Assembly: GCA_032229885.1 (NCBI GenBank)
Contig: JAVYAJ010000126.1
Coordinates: 1 to 35,814 of the forward strand
Length of the DNA stretch: 35,814 nucleotides
Direction of reading: 5' to 3'
Source: Anammoximicrobium sp032229885
GTDB lineage: Bacteria; Planctomycetota; Planctomycetia; Pirellulales; Pirellulaceae
The notes under the pieces are model-generated. The model saw nothing but the letters and a program-made list of their open reading frames with translations. It ran no database searches and was not told where the DNA came from. The position numbers and the translations under genes were made by a program. Below are positions 6,789 to 17,100 of this stretch, piece after piece (within the stretch, counting starts at the first letter, position 1; the number at the start of each line of letters is the position of its first letter).

Positions 6789-9253
6789 GCATGGCCCGCC
6801 GGATCGAGGTCCAGACCGCTGCGTTGACCGTCGCGGCCGGCGCGCTGTTCGGCATGGGCGAGTCGTCGCCCGTCGTGCCGGCCGGATTGCTGCTGAGCGC
6901 CGTTCTGGCGACGCGACGCGTGGACGATCAGCCGCGATTTCGACTGCCGGCGGCGGCCATCAACGGCGCCATCTTCGTCATCGCGCTAGCCAGCGCGTGG
7001 CGGTATGCGTTCGCCTATGGAACGGGCGAGGTGATCGTGGTCGGCCATGCGACATGTGCGCTGCAAGCGGTGTTGCTGTTCGAGCGGCGGACCCCGCGCA
7101 CGCTGTGGGATCTGCTGTGCCTGAGCCTGTTGACGGTGTTCCTGGCGACTTCGTTGCCCCAGGGCCCGCTGTTCGCCCCGGCGTTGGCGGGGTGTGTGTT
7201 TCTGGCGTTTGCCACGCTGGCCCCGATCTGTATCGAGCGCGAACGGCTGAGGGGCCTGGCGACCGCGCCCGATGCGCCGGCGTTCTTGACGCTGGGGCAG
7301 GTGCGCGGCAGTTGGTGGCGTTTGCTGGGCATCGCCTTTTCCACGCTGCTGGTCGGGCCGCTGGCCCTGTTCCTTCGATTCCCCGAGCGGACGGCCACGG
7401 TCGCGCCCCCGTCCGAATCGCCCACGGGCCCCAGCGCCGCGTCGGCGGCAAACCCGTTTGCCGAGGCGGGCTGCTGGGAGGCCGGCGCCGCCCGAGCGGC
7501 TGGCGGGGTCGCGCTCGGCCGCGAGTTTTGGTGGCGGATCGGCCGGATGACCGTCGCGGCGTTTGTCGTGGCCGTGGCCGTGTTTTGCGTAGCGCCGCGT
7601 TTTGGGCGGGTCGAGTTCGAGCTGCCCACGATCCAGGAGATCGCGTGGCGCGGCGCGCGCCCGCAACCGCTCCGCGTGGCCGGGTTTACCGACCGCGTGC
7701 GGCTCGGCGAGTTGGGGACGCTGTCGGAAGATCAGCGAATGGTCTTCGAGTTGGCGTTGCTGGATGCGAACCTGCAGGCGTTTCGGCCGCGGGGCGACGT
7801 CTACGTCCGCGGGGTCGCGCTGACCGAATATCGGGGCGGACACTGGGAGTTCGAACAAGGCGGGGCGTCCCACGAACGGCGCTGGTTGTCCGAAGCGGCA
7901 GGGGACAGTGCCCGCGCGTTCATGCGACAGCGGATCACCGTCGAACCGTCCGATCGAGGCGAGATCTTCTGCGTCTGGCCGTTCCTGATCATCGACGAGG
8001 ATCCGCCCGTGCGCTACGACTCGCGGCACGAGCGGCTGTGGCGGCGGCGAGACATGCTGGGGCGCAGTTTCACCTTCGACCTGGCGACCTTCGCATTTCA
8101 GCGAAACGTCCAATCGGAGCTGATCCCGTGCGGCCGCGAGATCGACCCGTGGGCCCTGTTGCGCTGGCCGGACCACGCGCTGCCCGGGTTGGCTGGCCTG
8201 GCGCGGCGCTGGATCGACGAATCGGAGATCGCGGCCGATGATCCGATCGGCCGCGCGCGGTGGCTGCAGCGGCGGATCCTCGAGTCCGGCCAGTTCCGCT
8301 ACTCGCTTCAGGAAAAACCGCGCCGCGCGGAAGCCGATCCGATCGAGGACTTTGTCACCCGCAACCCGGAGGGCAACTGCGAGTATTTCGCCAGCGCGCT
8401 GGCGCTGATGCTGCGCGCCGTGGGGATCCCGGCGCGGCTGGTCGTCGGGTTTCGCGCGCACGACTACAGCGACTGGACGCAGACGTACCGCGTCCGCCAG
8501 GCGGATGCGCACGCCTGGGTCGAGGCCTACATTCAGCCGGACCGACTGCCGGAGGCGCTGGTTCGCGACGACACCGTGTTCAACTGGTCGGGCGGCGGCT
8601 GGCTGCGGCTCGACCCCACGCCGTCGCTGACGGTCGCCTCGAGCGGCGTGGCGCGTCAGGTCGAGGACTGGCTGAGCCTGTTGCATTCGTTTTGGCGAGA
8701 CCACGTCGTGTCCATGACGGCCACTCGCCAGCGCGAGGCCATGTATCGTCCGCTGGTTCTACAACTGCGGCGGGCCGCGGCCGAGTTGTCCGGAACCGAA
8801 CGCGAGACCTTCGGTGACGCGGGGCTGCTGGCGCAGGTGATCGTCTGGGGGGTCGGCATCGCCCTGGTGAGCGGGGGCGCGGCGGTCGGCGTCTGGCTGT
8901 TCCGCGATTCGTGGCTGGCCTGGCGGGCCCGCCGGCGCGGCCCGCGTCCCGCACGACCGCGCGGCGCAGCGCCCACGCCCATCGCGGCCGCCGCCTTTTA
9001 CGCCCGCTGGGAGGCCTTCGCGGCGCGGCGCGGGCACGTCCGGGCGGCGTCGCAAACGCCGCGCGAGTTCGCCCGCCAGACGGCCCAAAGCCTGGCGGCG
9101 TCCAGCGGCGAACGGCGGATCGGCCAATGGGCGGACGAGATCGTCGGCGCGTTCTACGAGGTCCGGTTCCGCGGAAACAAGCTCGCAGCGCCGCGAATGG
9201 CTCGAGTCGAAGACGCCTGGCGACACCTGCAACGCGCCGTTTCCAGCCGCTGA
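6785..9253 (+). CDS. TgpA-type transglutaminase-like membrane protein (DUF3488-transglutaminase-DUF4129)
   Basis: An 822-residue protein. The N-terminal 270 residues contain several membrane helices (DUF3488/TgpA N-terminal region). A periplasmic transglutaminase-like core follows, with the likely catalytic triad Cys532 (EGNCEYFASA), His576 (ADAHAWVEAY) and Asp610 (RLDPTPS). One more helix near residue 690-715 leads to a C-terminal cytoplasmic DUF4129 segment with SQTPREFARQ. TgpA of Pseudomonas is an essential transglutaminase with the same layout. The gene overlaps the DUF58 gene by four bases. The frame is also open for over 1,200 bases upstream of the chosen start, but that stretch is a shadow of the DUF58 gene. 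The substrate is unknown. Confidence 0.92.
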   Translation: MSMARRIEVQTAALTVAAGALFGMGESSPVVPAGLLLSAVLATRRVDDQPRFRLPAAAINGAIFVIALASAWRYAFAYGTGEVIVVGHATCALQAVLLFERRTPRTLWDLLCLSLLTVFLATSLPQGPLFAPALAGCVFLAFATLAPICIERERLRGLATAPDAPAFLTLGQVRGSWWRLLGIAFSTLLVGPLALFLRFPERTATVAPPSESPTGPSAASAANPFAEAGCWEAGAARAAGGVALGREFWWRIGRMTVAAFVVAVAVFCVAPRFGRVEFELPTIQEIAWRGARPQPLRVAGFTDRVRLGELGTLSEDQRMVFELALLDANLQAFRPRGDVYVRGVALTEYRGGHWEFEQGGASHERRWLSEAAGDSARAFMRQRITVEPSDRGEIFCVWPFLIIDEDPPVRYDSRHERLWRRRDMLGRSFTFDLATFAFQRNVQSELIPCGREIDPWALLRWPDHALPGLAGLARRWIDESEIAADDPIGRARWLQRRILESGQFRYSLQEKPRRAEADPIEDFVTRNPEGNCEYFASALALMLRAVGIPARLVVGFRAHDYSDWTQTYRVRQADAHAWVEAYIQPDRLPEALVRDDTVFNWSGGGWLRLDPTPSLTVASSGVARQVEDWLSLLHSFWRDHVVSMTATRQREAMYRPLVLQLRRAAAELSGTERETFGDAGLLAQVIVWGVGIALVSGGAAVGVWLFRDSWLAWRARRRGPRPARPRGAAPTPIAAAAFYARWEAFAARRGHVRAASQTPREFARQTAQSLAASSGERRIGQWADEIVGAFYEVRFRGNKLAAPRMARVEDAWRHLQRAVSSR

Positions 9254-9585
9254 CGCACCGGCGAGCCCATCTCGCTCGGCCAGGATGTGACGGCGCACGT
9301 CACCACTCGCGTCGCCATCCAAGGAACGGATAACGAGCGAATGACCGAAGGCGGCCCTATGCCGTCGCGAGCCAGCCCGCGGAACTTCGGCCTTGAGGCC
9401 CCGAACTTCTTCATGGGTGTCGCAGGGATGTAGGGTCTGATAGGCTATTGACTTGTGTCGGCAGTCCCATCTGGAAAAAGGCAAACATGAAATGACCAAG
9501 CGGAGCGACTACGTGAAAACGGCCGATGCCGCTCGGCCGGCGCGGTAAGCGAGAGACTCGATTCCTGTTAGCTCAGGCAGCATGC
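9254..9585 (+). other. Left flank of the defence operon
   Basis: This stretch separates the transglutaminase gene from the restriction-modification operon. Apart from the short HTH-like open frame at 9492-9548 I see no gene. A TTGACT at 9448-9453 could be a -35 box, but no good -10 lies 16-18 bases after it. No terminal repeats or integrase gene mark a boundary here. Confidence 0.4.
9492..9548 (+). pseudogene. Possible remnant of an excisionase/MerR-type HTH gene
   Basis: An 18-residue open frame, MTKRSDYVKTADAARPAR, ends in TAA just before the methylase gene. The part DYVKTADAAR matches how small excisionase-type helix-turn-helix proteins begin (Y-h-T-A-D/E-A-A), and such genes often stand in front of type I hsdM genes. 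The rest of the domain is missing. It may be a decayed regulator, a leader peptide, or chance. Confidence 0.3.
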
Positions 9586-12294
9586 ATGACGCATCAAGAT
9601 TTGGCGAATTTCATCTGGCAGATTGCCGACCTCCTGCGCGGGCCCTATCGCCCGCCGCAGTACGAGCGGGTCATGCTCCCCATGACTATCTTGCGTCGCT
9701 TCGATTGCGTTCTGGCGCCGACCAAGGCGGCGGTCATCAAACGCTACCGGGAGCTGAAAACAGGCAAGACCAGGCAGTTCGACGCGATCCTGAACAACGT
9801 CGCCGGCGGCGGAAGAGACCTCGGGTTTCACAATCACAGCGAACTCGACTTTTCCAAACTCAAAGGCGACCCCGACAACATTGGGCGGCATCTGACCGAC
9901 TATATCGCGGGCTTCTCGGAAAACGTCCGCAAGATCTTCGAACGGTTCGAGTTTGAAAAGGAAATCGAAAAGCTCGAAGAGGCGAATCGCCTGTATTTGG
10001 TCGTGTCGAAATTCGCCGACATCGACCTGCATCCCCGACGGATCGACAACATCCAGATGGGATTGCTGTTCGAAGACCTCATCCGCCGATTCAACGAAGC
10101 GGCGAACGAGACGGCGGGCGACCATTTCACCCCCCGCGAAGTGATCCGCCTGATGGTCAACCTGCTGCTCGAACCCGACGAGCGCCTTCTCACCACCCAA
10201 GGGATCGTCACCACGATCTGCGATCCCGCCTGCGGCACCGGCGGGATGCTCTCGGAATCGCAGAACTGGATTCGCGAGCACAATCCGGGCGCCATGGTCC
10301 AGGTTTACGGCCAGGATTACAACCCCCGTTCGTTCGCCGTCGCCGCGTCCGACTTGCTCATCAAGGGACAGAAAGACGGCAAGATCGAGTTCGGCAACAC
10401 GCTCGTCGACGACAAGTTCGACGGACAGCGGTTCGACTATCTGCTCGCCAATCCTCCGTTCGGCGTCGATTGGAAATCCGAGCAGAAGCGACTCGAACGG
10501 CAATCGCACTTCCACGGTTACACGGGCAAGCTGCCACGCGTGAATGACGGCGCGCTCTTATTCCTGCTGTACATGATCGGGCACTTCGAGTCCGTCGCGC
10601 CGAAGGACAAGAAGTACGGTTCGCGGTGCGCCATCGTATTCAACGGTTCGCCGCTGTTCACGGGCGGGGCCGGTTCCGGCGAGAGCGAAATCCGCCGCTG
10701 GATCATCGAAAACGACCGGCTCGAGGCGATCGTCGCGCTGCCCGAGCAGATGTTCTACAACACGGGCATCGGCACCTTCCTTTGGGTGGTGACCAATCGG
10801 AAGGCCAAGAACCGCGCCGGCAAGATTCAACTGATCGACGCTCGGCAGCGTTTCACTCCTATGGGAAAAAGTCTCGGCGACAAGCGCCGCTATCTCAGCG
10901 ACGAGACCATTGCCGAAATCACCTGCGAGCACGGCAAGTTCCGTCCGACCGACACCTGCAAAATCTTCGACAACGATGACTTTGGCTACCGGCGTATCAC
11001 GGTCGAGCGCCCTCTACGCCTGCGCTTTCAGATTACTACCGAGGCGAAAGAGCAGTTCCTAGATGCATTTCCCGAGTTCCTCGACACCGTCGAGGCGATG
11101 GAAACAGAACTCGGTGGCGACCCCTACGACGACTGGAACGAAGTTTGGGAAACGGTGCAGCGCTGCGCCGAGGAACAAGAGGCCAAATGGACAGCAGCCA
11201 GCAAGAAGCTTTTTCGCCAATGCTTTGCCGTTGTCCATCCCGATGCGCAACCCGTCGTCGCCAAGCGCAGTAAGGTGGTCTTGGCGTTGCCCAAGGACGC
11301 ATTTCCACGCCAAGTCATGCTAGCCAAGCTTGCCACGAAGGCACTCGCGGAAGTCTTTGGCGTAACGTCCGGACAGGGTTCACACCTTGTGGAGTATGAG
11401 GCCGATCCTGCGCTCCGCGATTTCGAGAATGTTCCGCTGAAGGAGCACATCGTCGATTACTTCCTGCGCGAAGTGCGACCCTTTGTTGTCGATGCTTGGA
11501 TCGACCGCAGCACCGTGGATGAGCAGGACGGTGGCGTCGGCAAGATTGGTTATGAAATCAATGTCAACCGCGAGTTTCTGGCTTACGTACCTCCTCGGCC
11601 ACTTGAGTCCATCATTAGCGACCTTTCGACGATTGCGATCCACGGAGTTGAGACGACGGATCGCCCGAAGTTGCCCACAGTGTCGTCGAAATGGAATCGC
11701 TTTCGACTAAAGTACACAGCCACGATAAACGACGAGACGCTATCAGAGACCACCGACCCTGATTACTTGCTGCAATACATCGACATCAGCAACGTAGATT
11801 CGACCGGCGCCATTAATGAAATCGTAGAGTATCGATTCGAAAATGCACCGAGTCGGGCACGGCGAATCGTGCGAGACGGTGATGTCATCATTTCGACGGT
11901 GCGAACCTACCTTAAGGCCATCGCGCCAATTAAAGCACCCCCAGGCAATCTGATTGTCTCGACCGGCTTTGCAGTTGTTAGACCGAGGCGCGAGATTCTG
12001 CACCCGGACTATTGCGCCTTTTTGCTTCGTAGTGCTCACTTTCTTTGGGAAGTTGAGGCGAGATCGGTAGGCGTAAGCTACCCAGCAATCAATGCGTCCG
12101 ATCTCGGCGACATCGAAGTGTGTCTGCCCCCTTTGGAAGACCAAGAGCACCTTGCTGTGTACTTGGCAAACGCAATTTCGCAGAACGAAGCAAAGGCAAT
12201 CGAGACGAGAAGGATTCTCACTCTCCTTGATGAGTGCCGACATTCGCTAATCTCATCTGCCGTCACCCTTGAGAGGTTGACCGATGAAACTTGA
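9586..12294 (+). CDS. Type I restriction-modification: HsdM methyltransferase fused to a half-HsdS specificity subunit
   Basis: A 902-residue protein. Residues 1 to about 670 are HsdM: an N-terminal helical domain, the SAM-binding motif DPACGTGG (from Asp213), and the N6-adenine catalytic motif NPPFG (from Asn289). The usual HsdM end is recognisable as FLAYVPPRPLE near 665. The chain does not stop there but continues into a specificity-subunit segment of about 210 residues: one target-recognition domain (YIDISNVDS, GDVIISTVRTY, STGFAVVRP), then YPAINASDLGDIEVCLPPLEDQ and one helical spacer. Normal HsdS has two such halves, so this is M plus half S. It methylates adenine at the site and guides HsdR. 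The frame is uninterrupted. Its end overlaps the ATPase gene by 11 bases, so these genes form one operon. An ATG 60 bases upstream is an alternative start. Confidence 0.9.
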   Translation: MTHQDLANFIWQIADLLRGPYRPPQYERVMLPMTILRRFDCVLAPTKAAVIKRYRELKTGKTRQFDAILNNVAGGGRDLGFHNHSELDFSKLKGDPDNIGRHLTDYIAGFSENVRKIFERFEFEKEIEKLEEANRLYLVVSKFADIDLHPRRIDNIQMGLLFEDLIRRFNEAANETAGDHFTPREVIRLMVNLLLEPDERLLTTQGIVTTICDPACGTGGMLSESQNWIREHNPGAMVQVYGQDYNPRSFAVAASDLLIKGQKDGKIEFGNTLVDDKFDGQRFDYLLANPPFGVDWKSEQKRLERQSHFHGYTGKLPRVNDGALLFLLYMIGHFESVAPKDKKYGSRCAIVFNGSPLFTGGAGSGESEIRRWIIENDRLEAIVALPEQMFYNTGIGTFLWVVTNRKAKNRAGKIQLIDARQRFTPMGKSLGDKRRYLSDETIAEITCEHGKFRPTDTCKIFDNDDFGYRRITVERPLRLRFQITTEAKEQFLDAFPEFLDTVEAMETELGGDPYDDWNEVWETVQRCAEEQEAKWTAASKKLFRQCFAVVHPDAQPVVAKRSKVVLALPKDAFPRQVMLAKLATKALAEVFGVTSGQGSHLVEYEADPALRDFENVPLKEHIVDYFLREVRPFVVDAWIDRSTVDEQDGGVGKIGYEINVNREFLAYVPPRPLESIISDLSTIAIHGVETTDRPKLPTVSSKWNRFRLKYTATINDETLSETTDPDYLLQYIDISNVDSTGAINEIVEYRFENAPSRARRIVRDGDVIISTVRTYLKAIAPIKAPPGNLIVSTGFAVVRPRREILHPDYCAFLLRSAHFLWEVEARSVGVSYPAINASDLGDIEVCLPPLEDQEHLAVYLANAISQNEAKAIETRRILTLLDECRHSLISSAVTLERLTDET

Positions 12295-13558
12295 AAGCAT
12301 AGGCCTCGCCAACTTCCGGGGTTTCGGACAAATCGACCTCAAATTCGATCCCAAGGTGACCGTTGTCGCAGGCGTCAACGGCGTCGGCAAGTCGGGGATT
12401 CTCCATGCGCTAACGGTGCTGTTTTCACGTTCGTTGCCCGAGTTCACCCCCTCGGCGGCGAAGCCAATCCTCTTTACCAATGACGACGTTCATTACGGCA
12501 AACCGTCGCTGGAAACTTCGGCAGTGTTCACCGTTGCCGAGCAGCGCTGCCACATCAACATTCAGCGGGTTAAGGCGGACGACGCTGGCGGCGACAAATC
12601 GCTGCTCCTGCTGGAAAACGTCCAGACCGAGTTCACTCGCACCGGAAACCTCGATGCCGCGCGGGAGGAAACGCAGCGAGTGCTGCGGGCATTGAAAGAT
12701 CGGCCGGCGCAGCCCGTGGTGATTTTCTTTTCGCCAAGGCGACAGCTGCCCGGCAAGCCAAAGACCATACCGAAGCCAACGCCGTTCGCCCCCAAGGAGG
12801 CATACAAGTTCGCGCTCGATGACCGGGATGTAACGCTGCGGGAGTTTATGCACTGGTTTCGAGCGCAGGAGAGCCTGGCGGAACCCGGCGCGATGATGCG
12901 CATCAACGTGCTCGACCGGCTCAAGCAAGTCGTCACGACGTTCATTCCCGAGTTCACCGGACTGCGGATCGAGACCTCGCCGCTTCGCATGCTGGTCGAC
13001 AAGGGAAATGTCCCGCTGATGCTTAACCAGCTTTCCGACGGCGAACGCGGGATGCTGGCGATACTGTTCGACATTACGCGACGACTAGCAATCGCCAATC
13101 CCAACTCAGCCGATCCCGTCGCGGAAGGCGAAGCGATTGTTCTGATCGACGAGATCGAATTGCATTTGCACCCGATGTGGCAAAAACGGGTGCTCAAGCG
13201 GTTTGTCGAGACGTTTGCTCGCTGTCAGTTCATCGTGACTTCTCACTCGCCGTTGGTACTGGGTGAAGTCGAGGGAGAGGCAATTCGCTTCCTGTACCGC
13301 GAACAGGGCAAGGTGATGTCGTGGACGCCGAAGCACGCTCGCGGCCTCGACTTCAATCGCATCCTCGAAGATGTGATGGGTGTCGAGTCGCGAGACCCGG
13401 AGACCGTCGCCAAGCTGCACCAACTTGCGCAGGCGATAGATCGCGAGGAGTTCGAACAGGCCCGCGGCATGATTGCGCAGTTGCAGGAGCAGATTGGCGA
13501 CGATGCCGATTTGGTTCGGTCCAAGGCGCTGATGGCGTTTCTGGAGGGCAAGGAATGA
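12284..13558 (+). CDS. PtuA-like AAA/ABC-type ATPase (Septu-like)
   Basis: A 424-residue ATPase of the SMC/RecF-like class without a long coiled coil. The start MKLESIGLANFRGFGQ is typical. Walker A is GVNGVGKS (about residues 30-37), the ABC signature is LSDGER (about 248), Walker B is IVLIDEIELHLHP (about 284-297) and the H-loop is TSHSP (about 321). It is followed, with a four-base ATGA overlap, by an HNH nuclease of the TIGR02646/PtuB type. That pairing defines Septu and the effector of retron Ec78, in which the ATPase controls the nuclease. Here the pair lies between hsdM-S and hsdR. A stand-alone OLD-like ATPase is less likely, because no TOPRIM domain is present. Confidence 0.85.
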   Translation: MKLESIGLANFRGFGQIDLKFDPKVTVVAGVNGVGKSGILHALTVLFSRSLPEFTPSAAKPILFTNDDVHYGKPSLETSAVFTVAEQRCHINIQRVKADDAGGDKSLLLLENVQTEFTRTGNLDAAREETQRVLRALKDRPAQPVVIFFSPRRQLPGKPKTIPKPTPFAPKEAYKFALDDRDVTLREFMHWFRAQESLAEPGAMMRINVLDRLKQVVTTFIPEFTGLRIETSPLRMLVDKGNVPLMLNQLSDGERGMLAILFDITRRLAIANPNSADPVAEGEAIVLIDEIELHLHPMWQKRVLKRFVETFARCQFIVTSHSPLVLGEVEGEAIRFLYREQGKVMSWTPKHARGLDFNRILEDVMGVESRDPETVAKLHQLAQAIDREEFEQARGMIAQLQEQIGDDADLVRSKALMAFLEGKE

Positions 13559-14187
13559 GAATAATCGTCAAGCAGCAAGAGCCTCGGTCGCTCGCGCAGC
13601 ACCGCGCGAACGCACACGCCGACTACGACAACTATCAGCACAAGGATGAATTACGGGACTGCCTCGTCACCGAACAGGGTGCCATTTGCTGCTACTGCCT
13701 TCGTCGCATTCATCCCAGTGGCGACGGAATGAAGATCGAGCACTGGCATTGCCAGACCAACTATGCGGACGAGCAACTCGACTACGGAAACCTGCTGGGG
13801 GCCTGCCTCGGTGGGCAAGGAGAACCACCGCACCTGCAACATTGCGACACGAAAAAGGGAGACCTTGATCTCGCGCGAAACCCAGCGACGCCCGTGCACA
13901 ACATCGAGGCAGTCATCTCCTTTTTGGCGGACGGATCGATTGAGTCGTCAGACGACGAGCTAAACGGCCAACTAAAGTCTGTGCTGAATCTCAATGTTGC
14001 TTGGTTGAAGCGAAACCGTAAGGCTGCTCTCGATAGTCTCAAAGATTCACTCGTTGGCCGTGGCACTCTGACCCGGGCAGAACTGGAAAGGGAAATTGCC
14101 GCCTGGTCATCAACGACCGAAGGTCGGCTGAAGGAATACTGCCAAGTCGTCCTGTATTGGTTGCGAAAGCGACTTGCGAGGGCCTGA
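13555..14187 (+). CDS. PtuB-like HNH endonuclease (TIGR02646/retron-associated type)
   Basis: A 210-residue protein. Zinc-binding and nuclease features come in the order expected for this HNH class: CCYC (near residue 45), KIEHWHCQ (near 61), DYGNLLGACLGG (near 77) and HCDTKKGDLDL (near 100). The C-terminal half is helical. In Septu, PtuB is the DNA-cutting partner of PtuA and acts against phage. Its ATG overlaps the ATPase stop, and the HsdR gene starts three bases after its own stop, so it is embedded in the restriction operon. The ATG at 13555 is preferred over the frame's earlier upstream starts, because those overlap the ATPase gene deeply. Confidence 0.85.
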   Translation: MRIIVKQQEPRSLAQHRANAHADYDNYQHKDELRDCLVTEQGAICCYCLRRIHPSGDGMKIEHWHCQTNYADEQLDYGNLLGACLGGQGEPPHLQHCDTKKGDLDLARNPATPVHNIEAVISFLADGSIESSDDELNGQLKSVLNLNVAWLKRNRKAALDSLKDSLVGRGTLTRAELEREIAAWSSTTEGRLKEYCQVVLYWLRKRLARA

Positions 14188-14190
14188 TCG

Positions 14191-17100
14191 ATGAAAACCC
14201 ATACTGAAGCTGCATTCGAAACCGTGCTGTTCGACAGCCTGCTTGCGGGAGGCTACGAACACCTGCCGCGCGATGGTTTCGACTGCGAGCAGGCGATCTT
14301 TCCCGCCGTCGTGCTCGATGTCATTAGGGCGACGCAGCCGAAGCACTGGGAGAAGCTGGAAGGCTTGCACGGGGCCAAGACGGGTGAACGCATCATTCAC
14401 GATCTCTGCCAGTGGATGGACACCCACGGCTCGTTGGCAACGCTACGGCACGGCTTCAAATGCTACGGCCGCACCTTGCGAGTGGCATTCTTCAAGGCGG
14501 CGCACGAACTCAATCCGGAATTGGAGGCCCGGCACCGGGCCAATCACGTCGGCGTCACACGCCAGTTGCACTACAGCACTCGCAACGAGAATTCGATTGA
14601 TATCGTCCTGAGCGTCAACGGCATTCCGGTCGCGACGCTCGAACTGAAGAACCACCTTACCGGCCAGACCGTGCAGGATGCGATCCGTCAGTACCAGACC
14701 GATCGCGATCCCCGCGAGATCATCTTCGAATTCAAACGCCGGACGCTGGTGCATTTCGCCGCCGATCCCGATCTGGTCTACATGACGACGCGACTTGCCG
14801 GTACGGCGACGCACTTTCTGCCGTTCAATCGCGGGTTCGAGAACGGGGCCGGCAACCCGCCCGACGAACAGGGCCGGCATCGCACGGCGTACCTGTGGGA
14901 CGAGGTGCTGGCCCGCGACAGCCTGCTCGACCTGCTGGCCCGATTCCTGCACCTGCAGATCGACGAACGCCGCACCGACGATGGCCGCAAGGTGCGGAAG
15001 GAATCGATGATCTTTCCGCGCTACCACCAACTGCGGGCGGTGCGCCGGTTGGTCGACGCGGCCCGCGCCGAAGGCGTCGGCCACAACTATTTGATCGAAC
15101 ATTCCGCCGGCAGCGGCAAAAGCAATACGATTGGGTGGCTGGCGCATCGCCTCGCTTCTCTGCACAACGAGCGCAACGAGCGAGTGTTCGACAGTGTGAT
15201 CGTGATCACCGATCGCCTGGTCCTCGACAATCAACTGCAGGACACGATTTATCAATTCGATCATCGCCTGGGCGTCGTGCGGAAGATCGACGCCAACTCG
15301 CGGCAGCTTGCCGAGGCCCTCGAAAACAGCGTTCCGATCATCATCAGCACGCTGCAGAAGTTTCCGTTCGTCTCGCGGCAACTGCTCAAGATGGCCGAAG
15401 AGCGAGGCGAGAGCGGCAGCGGCGTCCTTCCGACCCGCAAATGCGCCGTCATCGTCGACGAAGCGCACAGTTCTCAGTCCGGCGAATCGGCGACGGACCT
15501 GAAGGAGGTTCTCGGCGGTGAACGCCTGCGCGAAGAGGCCGTACGGTACGCGGCCGACGAAGGAGTTGCAGACTTCGACGAGCTCTACCGCAGCATGGCC
15601 AAGCGGGGCCGGCAGGCGAACCTGAGTCTGTTCGCGTTCACGGCGACGCCCAAACACAAGACGCTCAAAGTATTCGGCCGAAACGGCGGATCGTTCGACA
15701 GATACACGATGCGGCAAGCCGTCGAGGAAGGTTTCATTCTTGATGTGCTCAAAAACCATACGACCTATGCGGCGTATTACAAGCTTGTGAAGGCTTGCCA
15801 AGAAGACCCCGAAGTCGAACGAAAGAAGGCGGCGAAAGCCCTGGCGCGGTTCATGCGATTGCATCCGCACAACATCGCGCAGAAAACGCAGGTGATGGTC
15901 GAGCACTTCAACGCCGTCACTCGCCACAAGATCGGCGGCCGCGCCAAGGCCATGGTCCTTACCGGATCGCGGCTCGAAGCGGTGCGGTACAAACAGAGTT
16001 TCGACCAGTACATCGCGGAGAAAGGATACCCGATCAAGACCTTGGTGGCGTTTTCGGGGACGGTGGTCGACGACAAGATCAAGGACAGGACCTACACCGA
16101 AGAGGCCATGAACGAAGGCCTTCGCGAAAAGGACCTGCCCGAACGATTCGGGACTGCTGATTACCAGGTGCTGCTGGTCGCGGAAAAGTACCAGACCGGA
16201 TTCGACCAACCCCTGCTGCACACGATGTACGTCGATCGTCGCCTGTTCGGCATTCAGGCGGTGCAAAGCCTGTCGCGGCTCAACCGCACGCATCCGCTGA
16301 AGGAAGATACGTTCATTCTGGATTTCGTGAATGATCGCCAAGAAGTCCAGGCCGCATTCAAGCAGTACTACGAAGGCGCGGAAATGGGCGAGGAAGTCGA
16401 TCCCGCCCGCATGTACGGAATTCGGGCCGAACTCGATGCGTCAGGCATTTATACCTCGGATGAAGTCGAACGGTTCTGCCGCGTCTATTTCAAGCCAAAG
16501 GCGCGACAGACGGCGATCGATCACCGGGAAATGAATGCGATCCTCCATCCGGCGGTGGATCGGTTTTGCACGTTGCTCGACGCCCACGAGGATGAAGCGG
16601 AGCTGTGGCGTGGCAAGCTGACGGCGTTTCGCAATCTGTATTCATTTCTGAGCCAGGTGATTCCGTACCAGGATTCCGACTTGGAAAAGCTGTACACCTA
16701 TCTGCGGCACCTCGTTGCCAAGCTTCCTCGCCGGCGCACCGGCCCCCAGTACTCGTTCGACGATGATGTGCGGCTCGAATACTATCGCTTACAGAAGATC
16801 AGCGAAGGTTCGATCAGCCTAACGGACGGCAAGGCCGATCCGCTCGACGGGCCGCGCGAGGTGGGGAGCGGTCTAGTTCGCGAGCAGCCCGTCCCGCTGT
16901 CGCGCTTGATCGACGTCATCAACGAGCGATTCGGCACGGACTTTACGGACGCCGATCAACTGTTCTTTGACCAGATCATCGAGACGGCACTGGCGGACGA
17001 AGGACTTCAGCAAGCGGCACGGGCCAACCCGGAAGACAAGTTTGTGCTGGTGTTCGCTCGCGTATTGGAGTCGTTGTTCGTCGAACGTATGGAGCAAAAC

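Noticed and set aside
12284..14187. Retron (reverse transcriptase plus PtuAB effector)
   Set aside because: The ATPase/HNH pair matches a retron effector, but no reverse transcriptase or msr-msd region is present between 9254 and 17450.
14443..16341. 632-codon minus-strand open frame inside hsdR
   Set aside because: It is antisense to the conserved helicase motifs of HsdR and matches no family.
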